From: Ilyonectria destructans
Lineage: Eukaryota; Ascomycota; Sordariomycetes; Hypocreales; Nectriaceae
Assembly: GCA_020740775.1 (NCBI GenBank)
Contig: JAHEWK010000001.1
Span: 5,828,001 to 5,892,000, forward strand
Length of the DNA: 64,000 bases
Direction: 5' to 3'
Notes under the pieces: generated by a model
Database searches by the model: none
The model's input: only the letters and a program-made list of their open reading frames with translations
Told to the model about the DNA's origin: nothing
Program-made: the position numbers and the translations under genes
In this document: one piece after another, positions 54,927-64,000 of the stretch
How positions within the stretch are numbered: the stretch's first letter is position 1
Layout of the letters: each line of letters starts with the position of its first letter

Positions 54927-57553
54927 CTAGCTGACTCTATTATCCACGACAGGACTTATTGTATCACCACCTTCTTGTCTTACACGTTCAGCCTCGGCCT
55001 CGCGCCGAATGCGGTGATATGCTAGTTTCTCGAACCGGCTCAAGCTCTTCCACCAATGTTGGCCCGCCTCGTGTTCGGAGATACGATCCAGCAAGTCCGC
55101 AGTGTAATTTCGCACATCGCGGTCCTTGTGGAATAGTCCCAATGCGATGTAGAAGAGTCCCGCATGGGACTCGGGTGCCACACTGAGCAGAAGACAAATT
55201 TCATCATACGTGTGGATATGCTTGGAGAATGTTTCGTAGATATCCTTGCTCTGCACGGGCGAGAGACGTTGCATGCGCAGGCGGTCGTGCATATGGGCAA
55301 GATCCAAGCCCTTCAACGGCCTGACTGTATAAACCTGAGCGAGGTCCTGTTTCCTTTAGTGTTTGCTTCCATGTCACAGAGCGTACGCAGTCTTACCTGG
55401 ATGAAGCTGTAGTAGCTGCGGGTGTTGCGCCAGCCCTCAATCCTCGTGACGTTACCAGCGAGCTCCTTATGCTTCGCTGTGTCGTCAGGCCAGACATAGC
55501 CGTGCCCATTGACGCCCGCCGGCATCAAATCCTGGTCATCGCCCCCAATGTAAAGAGCACTCGCGCCATACACGCTCTCTTCAAATTGGGCGGCGATACG
55601 AGCAAACTTGCTAACCCAGTCGCGCCACTTGGCACGGATGACACGCTCACCGTGCCTTGCCGCCATGCTACGAAGGATATCGGCCATGAACGCATTATCA
55701 CCAGTCAAGTCCTGAGTGTTGTTGGCAGTTCCGCTTGCAACATTGGCAAAGGCCGAGTTCTGTTGCTGGAAGTAAACCAGGCCCTCGGTGACGGGGGCAG
55801 CATCAATCCTGCTACTGATTTTGACCCTGCCACTGGGTAGATCACAAAGAATGTCCCACCACTCAGGGTGATGTTCGAACGTAGGGTTTGTCACACCAGC
55901 GATGAATCCGGGAACATTCAGCAGGTCATCAACTTTGGTCAAGTCGGTGTATGGGAAAGCGTGACGTGTGAAGCCGCGTAAAATACCACCCGAAGCCAGA
56001 GCACAAGCGGCAAGCACAGCTTCTGCTACCTCGCCCGAAGGCATGTTGTACCCCAGAAAGATGATTCTCTTTTGTGTCAACAGGGCATTTGCAAGAATAA
56101 TAACGGGGTGCGTATTAACGCCATTCGTTGTCAGATGGGGATGCAACGAAAACGGCTGTGGAGATTTGATGTGTGTATCCGAAATGTTCTGAATGAGCTT
56201 GATGAGGGAGAAATCGCCGACCGTCTCCGGCATGACTGCCACCGGGACTTTGATAGGGATTGGGATGCCCTTGTACATGACCTTGCTCTCGAATTCGTGA
56301 GTGTCACGGGGAACGGAGTAAATCGACTGGCCGCCCTCAACATGGGCCTTGGTGCCAGCTCGCGATATGCCTGTCGGTTTGGGGGGACTACGGCTTGTGT
56401 CCAACGTTTGGTCGATGGGCTCTTCGGCCTGGTCTTCGGCTATACGCAGCTGAATCATCTGTTCAAACTTCTCCACAAACAGATCTTTGTTGTCGCTCGC
56501 CTGAAGCAAATGCCTCTCGAGGATGCTAAGTTTGGGCATAAGCGACAAGTCCATGGCATTGACGGCATCATAAAGCATGGCCAGCGTCTCCGGAACAGGC
56601 GACTTGAAGTATTCCTCCAGGGCTAATAATAGTAAGGGCTAAGAGACGCGGCTGTCAGCATGTGCGCGGACACTAGAGTGAGCCCGGGAGTTAGTTACCT
56701 TGTATATATGCAAGAAGGGGTGGCGCGTGCAGATGGCCATGGCTTTGACAATGGCGCCTCGCTTGACCGTCTTGTCATGCTTCGTGTTGACCAGATTCAG
56801 CACATAAATCAGTGGCGGGCCCTCGCCGCCCTCAGGCTCGCTATCAGTAGACGAGTCGTCATCGTCGTCGTCGTCGTCCCATTCTTCATCCTCCAAGAGA
56901 TCATCCTCGTTGTCTTCGTCTTCCTCGTCGATTATCCCTGCGGCCCTGTCACGCCTCCTCCTGCGCCGCCTTCTCCGGTCCTCCTTGGCTGTGCGCTCCT
57001 CGTCTTCCTCCTCTTGGCTGGTATCCTTGTGGAGGAAGAAGATGGTCCAGTCCTGGTTGCGGGCATGGGCCTGGTCGGGCAACATCAGCTCCGCCAACAT
57101 GTTCTCGTCCCCAGTAATGGCAACCGGATACTGGTGTTCCATAATAGGGCCCCGGTCGATATCGAAGGAGGCGACAAGAATATACTCGACATGGTTCTCG
57201 GTCGACGTTCGCGGATATTGCGATCGCAGCTTCCTCGAGGGACGACCCTCGGCATTGATACGGCGCGGCGCAGACAGGGACGAGTGATGCGACGACAAGC
57301 CACTTGAGGGCGTCTTGGACTTTGAACTCGGGTCGGAGACACGATCAGGGTCGAGGGCCGGGGGGAAAGGCGACCTCGACGGCGGCGGCGAGGGCTGGGA
57401 CATCTGGGAGGTCGAGCGCGACGAGGGGAATGATGCTAGCGAGGTGCGTCGCTTGGGTATCGTCGCATTGGCGTTGTTCCCGTTGCCAATGACGCTGTTG
57501 GCAGTAGTCGGGGTGTTGCTGCTGGAAGTCCGCGACGCAAGATTCGAAGCCAT
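54927..57553 (-). CDS. AFI1: Afi1-like Arf3-docking, DENN-related polarity protein, 834 aa
   Basis: The exons are 57553-56699, 56638-55397 and 55334-54927, with introns of 60 and 62 nt. Residues 1-110 are Ser/Pro-rich. Then [20 protein letters not shown] begins the Afi1/Arf3-docking domain. It is interrupted by an insert with a run of nine Arg followed by long Glu/Asp runs (about 195-250), then resumes at [15 protein letters not shown]. The SPA (stabilization of polarity axis) region follows: [58 protein letters not shown]. In yeast Afi1 recruits activated Arf3 to the cortex and supports polarity. The protein resembles DENN-domain regulators. The start at 57553 is the first ATG of the frame. 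The third exon ends in a helix-rich tail. Confidence 0.88.
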
Positions 57554-58702
57554 AGCAGCCGATAGACCAGTCTGAGCAGAGCCCAAACTTTACCTGCCGA
57601 CGGGAGAGGAAGCCCCGCGCAGTCTCGGCAGTCTCGCAGGGTCCCGACCCGGTGGTGTTGCGGTGCAAGAACCGAGACAGGGCGATTCGGCACAATGCGA
57701 TTCGATGTGATGCGATGCGATGCAATGCGATGTGCGGCCAGTCGGTCGCCAAGGCGGTCACTCAACCCAGCTCACAAGGGGGACGGATGCAGCCAAACAA
57801 CCCAAGCTCCCGGCGGTTACCACGGCACAGGTGGAATTGATTCAGACGGACAGCTGAATCCAAGACATGATCTGTCAGAACCGGCCGCAAGCCCTTCCCG
57901 AGTCACTTGGTTCGGTTCGTGGAGGCTGGAAGCTGGAGACAATTGGTCGACGATTGGACGAAGATGGATATTTGGTTAGAATTAGTGGTGGTGAGGCACA
58001 GCTTCCCCTCCTCCTCAGGCAGTGAGCAGCCCCTGAAAATCGTTCGGTGGGTGGGCTTGTGGGCGGTTGGGCGCTCGTGCCCGCCTGCGGATGCCGGCGT
58101 TGCATGGTTGAGCCAGGACAGGGGAGCTTGTGCCGGCCACTCAGAGCCCCTAGGTCCCGCTAGCAGCGCGCTGGAAGTCTGCCAGGAGCCACTGCGAGAC
58201 ACTGAAAGCCACTGAAGACGCCCTGCCAGCCGCAGGCGGTCAACTCGTGGTGGGAGGGGTCCTGGCGGCAAGCCCCTAGCGTCCTGCGACCGCCACGGTC
58301 CCTCTCCATGGATCCGACTTGGCTGCCCCGCTGTCTGTGGCTTGTGTGGCTCGTGTAGCCCTTTAAGCTTGTGGCTGGAGGCTTTGGTGGGGTGGTGGCT
58401 ACTGCACTGGCTCCAATCCCAGCGGTACGTACCTTTGCTGGTTTCCGATCCCCCCAGCTACCATGTCACCGACCTGGATTTGTTTACTTTGAGATCGAAG
58501 CGTTCGCATCTGCAACCTCGCCTCCAGTGACGCAACCGAGTGCCCATCGCAATACGACACCTCGCTTCTACGCCCGCTCCTAACGCACGCCTCCCCAAGA
58601 CATTTCCCCTGAGCCGACCCCATCGTCTTCCGTCCCATACCCCATCAACATTGTTTGCTTGCTTCCATCCCACCTTTCGGCGCAGGACCCACGTTCAAGA
58701 CA
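57554..58702. promoter_or_regulatory. Divergent intergenic region AFI1/EF-hand gene
   Basis: This 1.15-kb gap holds two promoters. A short tandem run (GATGCGATGCGATGCAATGCGATG, in part) occurs near 57713-57732. The last 200 bases are pyrimidine-rich leader. No gene is supported. Confidence 0.5.
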
Positions 58703-59670
58703 ATGGTACCTTTCACCAGCACGAACCCTGGCAAGCGTATGCATTCCTACTAACACCGTCGTTTCCAGTCTGTGCCGACTGCATACAAGCCCTCGCCCCT
58801 GGGCTACGGCTCATCTCCCACCCGCAGCTCTCCGTTCCGACGAGCCGAGTCGCCCGCTTCACCCTCGCCGCTTCGACACACAACACCTACCGGATCACCA
58901 AGCAAGGCTGGGCCCTTTGGCAGTTCGACATCCAGATTCGCCAGGCCGACGACACCCACGAGCACACAGCCCAGTTGGACTCCCAAAGCCAAGACCCCCG
59001 AAGTAGACATGGCTTCATCCCCTCCACGAATGGGCGCCGTTCGGACACCTGTGTCAAAGTCGCTTGGACATGGCGGCGCTCTATCACAACTGCAGCCCGC
59101 GCAGGTTCGCACACTACGGGATGGCTTCCAGATTCTAGATCGGGATTGCGATGGCGTTGTCAACCGCGAAGACGTCGCCGACATGCTCAGCCAGCTCGGT
59201 AAGAATATGCATTGCCGAAGAAGATACCTAAATGCTGACCTCTCAACCCAGGACTACCTTCCAGCGCATCTGATGTCTCGAAATTCTTCCCCCCATCCGC
59301 TCCTCAGACCATTGCCCTTGCAGCTTTCCTCAACTCGCTGGCCGAGGCATTGGTAGCGCTCTCACCAAGCGCCGAACTGCTCTCCGCCTTTTCGGCTTTC
59401 GACGACGATGACAGCGGCCAGGTGGATTTGAATGAGTTGCGAAACGCATTGCTTGAGACCGCACCCGAGCCCGGCGAGCGGGCGCTGACATCAGCGGATG
59501 TGGACAAGATCATGAACGGATTCACCGGGCGACGAGCCTTCAACCGGAATATGAACGCCCACCTCGGCGCCAAGCGAGGTGAGGTGTTCAAATACCAGGA
59601 GTTTGTCAACTCCATCATGGGGTCTAACGGTGGCTCCGAGAACCAGTCAAATGAAAACTCGGAAGACTAA
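58703..59670 (+). CDS. EF-hand protein, myosin regulatory light chain-like, 283 aa
   Basis: Exon 1 is only the ATG (58703-58705). Exon 2 is 58769-59198 and exon 3 is 59252-59670, with introns of 63 and 53 nt. The first intron has a GTACCT donor and a perfect TACTAAC branch site. Without it the frame is closed upstream by TAA and no ATG exists until about residue 80. Residues 1-105 are Ser/Thr/Pro-rich with many SP/TP sites. An EF-hand loop DRDCDGVVNRED follows, then a second intact loop DDDDSGQVDLNE. The order LRDGFQILDRD...LAAFLNSLAEAL...FSAFDDDDSG fits myosin regulatory light chains (Rlc1/Mlc2) that stabilise myosin II at the contractile ring. A calmodulin-like or other EF-hand regulator remains possible. 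Confidence 0.8.
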
Positions 59671-60017
59671 GCGGCTCGTTCGTCAGGTCTATTAGGTTGT
59701 ATGTACATTACTGCGAAGGGTCTGGGTTGGGTATCGGCTGGTCGGGTATTGATTGGTATTGGGAAATGGGCAGCAGGTTGGTTAGTGGGACTCTAAACAG
59801 GAGCAATCATGATCAAAATACTTTGAAAAAGCAAACGTGGCTTGCAGCAGGCCCAGTTGGCGATATCCAATAACGCAGCGTATTGGCTGCGAAGAGTGCT
59901 GCACCTCGATCGGATTCCCCGTAAGCGCGGACTCGTCCACGTGATTATGGCATGGTAAGACAATGTCAGAAAACTCCTCACGAAGCACCGCTTGGAAGCC
60001 AACTCACTTTGTCCGCC
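59671..60017. other. Short intergenic region
   Basis: These 347 bp hold the 3' region of the EF-hand gene and the start region of the next gene. Nothing distinct is seen. Confidence 0.5.
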
Positions 60018-61989
60018 ATGGCAGTATATCCGTTACCCATAAGACCGAAGGGTGCTCCTTACTACACGCGGATTCGCATGTTGGAGCAATGTGGGGCATG
60101 TGGCTTCGACATCTCACAAGGCGAGCGATGCGTCCCAGGTACAAAATCCTCCGGGTCTTCATCCGAACGCCGAACTTGAGCAGTGTGAAAAACTAATGGC
60201 GTTGGACCTCATAACTAGTTCTGTGGGATAGGCACTCCTCGCGCTTTCTAATCGAGTCCTCGATCCCTTTCCCGCCTCGTGATACCACATATACAACACC
60301 TCGCGGCTGGGGAGTCTTCGTTGACAACTGTTACAGCCCGGATCCAATAAGTCTCATGAGTATCACTGTTCACGCCGATTGCTTCAACTTGTTTATGAAA
60401 GAGAGCACATTCGAAGACAAAATAAGCCAGTTGTTTACGCTAGCACACTGGACCCAGCCGTGGGCCGCAGTCTCTTCTCTCTATCTTGATCCCAGCACCG
60501 ACGTTCGGAGAGGTATCGCCCTCGCTGCTGAAATCTACAACATACCCCAGCTGAAGTCCATGCCCTTCGAAATTGCTGACCTTATCTGGAATCACTCGAA
60601 GACAGACATTATCTGGCGATTCGTCTCAGTCTTGGACCGAATCGAGAGACTGTCTACCGCTTCTCTCAACCAGCTGAACGATGTTTCGCTCCACGAGATT
60701 GGCAGTTGGGAACGAGGTACTAGTCCGACAATCTCCGCCAATCCTCCCGGAGATTTTACTCGCCTCACAATCGATTCCCAAGGCCTGAAGAGGATTGAGC
60801 GACTGGAAGGAAGACCTGAACCCCGCCCAAATTCCTCCGACGCCCTAGCGTACGTCGTCGAATCCGAAAAGTGTTTGAAGAACATTACTGTTGATTTTAA
60901 GGCTCGTTTGGTTATTCGTTCCCCTGCTAAAGTGTTCGCTAACCTTAGGTAGTACGAGCTAGCTCATCTTAATCTGCCCCCAGGTCCGACACATGTAAAC
61001 GTCTGGGACAGGCCATGTCCTCCCAATCTCATGGAGTGTCCTGGCTTCCAGAAAGTCTCCCAACAAATACACAATCTCCCGTTTAAGCGTATAACCACAG
61101 TCGACCCGCAGAAGTGCACCGGCATCACCTTCTTTTTCAACAACGGCCTGCTCGATGTACATGCGCATACCAGCGCCAAGCCAAATCCCCTTGAGACCTT
61201 CAATCGAATGCGACCATTTGCACAGAACTATGGTACTTGGGCGTATCTTCCTCTTCCTCGAGGTGACACGATCCGGGCTTTTGGGAAGCAGGAGTCCAAA
61301 TACCGGCGTCGCGAGTACGAAGGGGCATGTCGCTATCTAGTGAGCATCGCGAACCTAACTTCTATCTGTCCGTCATCTAACTGTGGTAGTTCCGCACGAC
61401 TCTTTGCGGCGATATCGCTATTGGGCCACACTACTTCGGAGAGAAGCAAGATACGCTCCTTGGCGCCGGACCTAACCTCACATTGATAAACCACCCCTTT
61501 GTAAATATCCTAGAGCACCACTTATATGGGACTCGCTCGGATATCCAGAGCCATCCTCAATTTCGACCACGCGAACCGCTCTTCGGAGCTCCTTTTGAAC
61601 CTGGATATTATTCTTCAGCCCCATTGGATAATGTCACCCGCGTGCAAGTTTTTGAGGACAATTTCAACCAGTTTTGCAGAGGCATTATCTTCGAATACGC
61701 CACCGGTGCGCAACAAGCCGTCGGGGAGTGTCGGTTTGGCGTTGATCCTATTATTACAGTCACGGACCCCTCACACATATGCCTGACAACCTTCGAAGAC
61801 ACTCGCCTTTCAGGGTCCCAGCCACCGATGACAACGAGAGTAAAAATCTCTTCCTCGTCTACACACAGTCATTGCAATGATGAGACAACGTGGCAATGTT
61901 TTACCTTGAGAGGAACGCTAGAGTGTTGGTTCAACCGCTGTAAGGCAGATATTACAGTCATTATGGATCATGATGGTGCGCGGGGGTGA
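60018..61989 (+). CDS. Uncharacterised fungal protein, 596 aa, with probable GC-AG intron
   Basis: The exons are 60018-60138, 60219-60901, 60953-61339 and 61390-61989, with introns of 80, 51 and 50 nt. The N-terminus has three cysteines close together (CGACGFDISQGERC, residues 25-38), which could bind metal or form part of a small knuckle. The next ~250 residues contain RGWGVFVDNCYSPDP and SITVHADCFNLF, in a pattern I associate with a large, unnamed protein family of filamentous ascomycetes. After the second splice YELAHLNLPPGP and TGITFFFNNGLLDVHAH follow. To join VDFK to YELAHLNLPPG, the second intron must use a GC donor (60902-60903). I know of no function. No signal peptide or membrane segment is visible. 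Confidence 0.72.
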
Positions 61990-63441
61990 GGGAGTGAAGA
62001 CTTCAGCCTCTTTTCAACCTGGGGTCTTGCCTAGTAACGTTATTACTTCATAGTTTTGCCCTTAGAAGGGAATTAATAACTACGCTTCCAGAGGGGTTAT
62101 ATGCAAAGGGTAAATCCAACGAGAAAGCCAGAACTGATCAATAACCTTGTGACGGTCTATAAGTCCATCCATAGTGCCCAGCTTGTTGAAGAACCTGACG
62201 CATAACATCCCGAGCTATCCGGGTTTGGAGAACTGCGGCAGTGCCACTTAGTTTGTCTACTAAGAGAGCGTTCGTGATTTTATCTCAAAGTGCATGGGAG
62301 CGCTGACAACTGGGTCTCCCCGAGGGCCTGGCTGTACAACCCCCTTTTATGGGCCCTCGAAGCGACAGCTTAGCCTTACATGCATCATGTACGATATAGG
62401 ATTGGAAAACTTTAGGCTGCGCCGCTGCGAAGGTGTTGGTTGGCATACATACTTGGTAAAAGGGTGTAATTCTCGGAGCCTCCTATAGTACATTCCAGGT
62501 CTTGTTAGTTCCCTTTTCTCAATTTCTCACCAACTCTAAAGAATAACGGCTGAAATTCCTTGTGTAGCACAAGGTTGGTCTGTATAGAGTTAAAAATATG
62601 TTCATACTACGAGCATGTGAAGCTCTTTTCCGGAGCTAGCGATCGGGGGGTCTTGTCGGTAGGCTCGAAGTTGATTGTCAAGGAGCGAGTACCACTCCTT
62701 CAAACTTTGAGGCGGAAAACATCCGGTTTGTAAAAGAAAACACGGCCATTTGAGTCCCGAATGTTTTACATGAATGGAGTGAAAAGGATCAATATTCCAT
62801 GGTAGAGAACAGAAACCTCACTGCCATCATCGACTGGGTTGAGTACATTTAACATTTGCCTCGAACCTATCTCTGTAACCTGTCTGATCCTATCTCCAAC
62901 CTTCTAGAGCACCATTCGCATGGATATACGTTTATTTTGCCTTAGATGTGCAGGCATCAAAGACACGAGAGCATTGTAGCTATTGGCAGCTAATGCCACA
63001 GAGGATTAGCTGCCTCGGCCAGCAGCTCTGTTTATAAGCACCTGAGGTGTGTATGAATGATTGGGCATTGAAGTAGAATGTAGGGGGACGACGACCCCAA
63101 TCAAAGTACCAGGTAGTGACTTCCCCGCCTTATCACAGCGAACCGTAGGTTAGGTAAGGTACCTTAGTAGTCATCATTCGTCCCGAGGCCTGGGGTAAGA
63201 GTCATCCTGTCTGATGTCCTCCGTTTGACCTCGATCACCACCATCGCGCTCAAACAGCCACGGCCTCAATACCATCCTCCACCTCCGCAAAGCGCTTTGC
63301 AACCAAGAGAATCCCAGAATCCGACCAGCAGATCGTGTAATCATCTTGGCTACCTTTGCACTCCCCGTTTACTTCTGCCTAACTGAGACTTTCCACTCTA
63401 CTCCGTGTCTCCGTCATCGGGAGAGGCTTGCGACACAGGCT
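61990..63441. other. AT-richer intergenic region
   Basis: This 1.45-kb gap is visibly richer in A and T than most of the window (for example 62040-62100). It contains only short open frames and no recognisable repeat pair or RNA gene. The last 250 bases become CT/CA-rich, as expected for the leader of the following gene. Confidence 0.5.
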
Positions 63442-64000
63442 ATGGCCTATTCAACAGAGAGCTCCATCAAGCAGCAACTTGTCGACAAGCTACCCAAGTG
63501 CTTGGCCGGCATCAAGTTTGGCATTCAGTAAGAATCCAGTTCCCCGCCCGAATTACATCGACCCGCCTGCTACAATGCTGACCACGGACAATTGCGACAA
63601 ACAGGTCCAACCAAGATATCGCAAGCCAAGCAGTCGTCGAGGTTTCCAACCACCTGCTCTACGACCTCAACGATAACCGTGCCCCCCATTGCAACGGCCC
63701 CCTCGACCCTAAACTAGTGAGTTATCCCGTGATCCGACTCCCTCCTCTACTACTTTAGGAAACTAACGAGACTCGCTCATCGCCAGGGCACTTCAAACAA
63801 GTTGGAAAAATGTTCCACCTGCCACGAATTGCTCCAGAATTGCAACGGCCATTTCGGATGTATAAAACTTCCGCTTCCAGTATTTCATGTTGGCTATTTT
63901 CGTCTCATAAGGTCGATTCTCGAAGAAATTTGCAAGGTATGTACTGTGGCTTATTTCCCCTTTCTCCTTTCCTCTTTCCCCTAGATCGGAAATTATTGTT
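63442..64000 (+). CDS. RPC1: RNA polymerase III largest subunit Rpc1-like (first exons, cut by right edge)
   Basis: The exons are 63442-63527, 63605-63716 and 63787-63936, with introns of 77 and 70 nt and a third donor GTATGT at 63937. The N-terminus reads LPKCLAGIKFGIQSNQDIAS, then VVEVSNHLLYDLNDNRAP and NGPLDPKLGTSN, then the zinc site C-x2-C-x6-C-x2-H (CSTCHELLQNCNGH) and LPLPVFHVGYFRLI. This is the clamp start of the Pol III largest subunit rather than Rpb1 or Rpa1. The position after GHFG is Cys (HFGC) where most homologues have His. The next exon is not certain: the acceptor candidate near 63984 would give Ile-Gly-Asn-Tyr, unlike the usual sequence after ICK. The frame is intact as far as visible. 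Confidence 0.8.

Noticed and set aside
61990..63000. Possible decayed copy of the neighbouring 596-aa gene (CTAGAGCACCA shared at 61507 and 62905)
   Set aside because: Only about a dozen bases match and flanking alignment fails, so chance similarity is more likely.

Overview
The window is nuclear DNA from a filamentous ascomycete, most likely a Sordariomycete. The support is many short introns (49-103 nt, GT-AG, with CTAAC/CTRAC-type branch sites), compact genes with gaps mostly under 3 kb, moderately high GC, Zn2Cys6 regulators, and fungal-only families (Pex8, Afi1, Urb2). No bacterial, viral, rRNA, tRNA or CRISPR feature was found. I read every splice site by eye, keeping the reading frame intact and checking that protein motifs continue across the junctions. 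None is backed by transcript data.

Layout from left to right. 1-904: 5' part of a Zn2Cys6 regulator (minus), running off the left edge. 905-15 kb: a gene-poor stretch with an uncharacterised protein (4350-5520), a second Zn-cluster regulator (7414-9754), a doubtful micro-gene, a small single-pass membrane protein and MIC10. 15-28 kb: housekeeping genes URB2 (pre-60S rRNA processing), 3-ketodihydrosphingosine reductase, NRDE2/Nrl1, phospholipase C and a YGSS-repeat disordered protein. 31-38 kb: an organelle/ER membrane group of PEX8 (ending in a peroxisomal SRL signal), a TMEM170-like protein, STE14 and DGAT1. 39-50 kb: PFS2 (mRNA 3' end formation), NUC1, a ZIP zinc transporter, TFIIIA and RPB6. 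50-60 kb: a short inverted-repeat element (MITE-like), a small cysteine-rich secreted protein, S-formylglutathione hydrolase, AFI1 and an EF-hand myosin-light-chain-like protein. 60-64 kb: a fungal-type uncharacterised protein, an AT-richer gap, and the first exons of an RNA polymerase III largest-subunit gene cut by the right edge.

Several neighbours are divergent pairs with short shared promoters: MIC10/URB2 (338 bp), PEX8/TMEM170 (331 bp) and TFIIIA/RPB6 (359 bp). The last pair joins a Pol III factor to a subunit shared by all three polymerases. Most of the window is ordinary conserved core genome. The best leads are a TMEM170 leader whose splicing would switch an upstream AUG between in-frame and out-of-frame, a 251-bp TA-flanked MITE-like element, a probable GC-AG intron, an exon consisting of the start codon alone, and an expanding SYGSSGRDN repeat protein.
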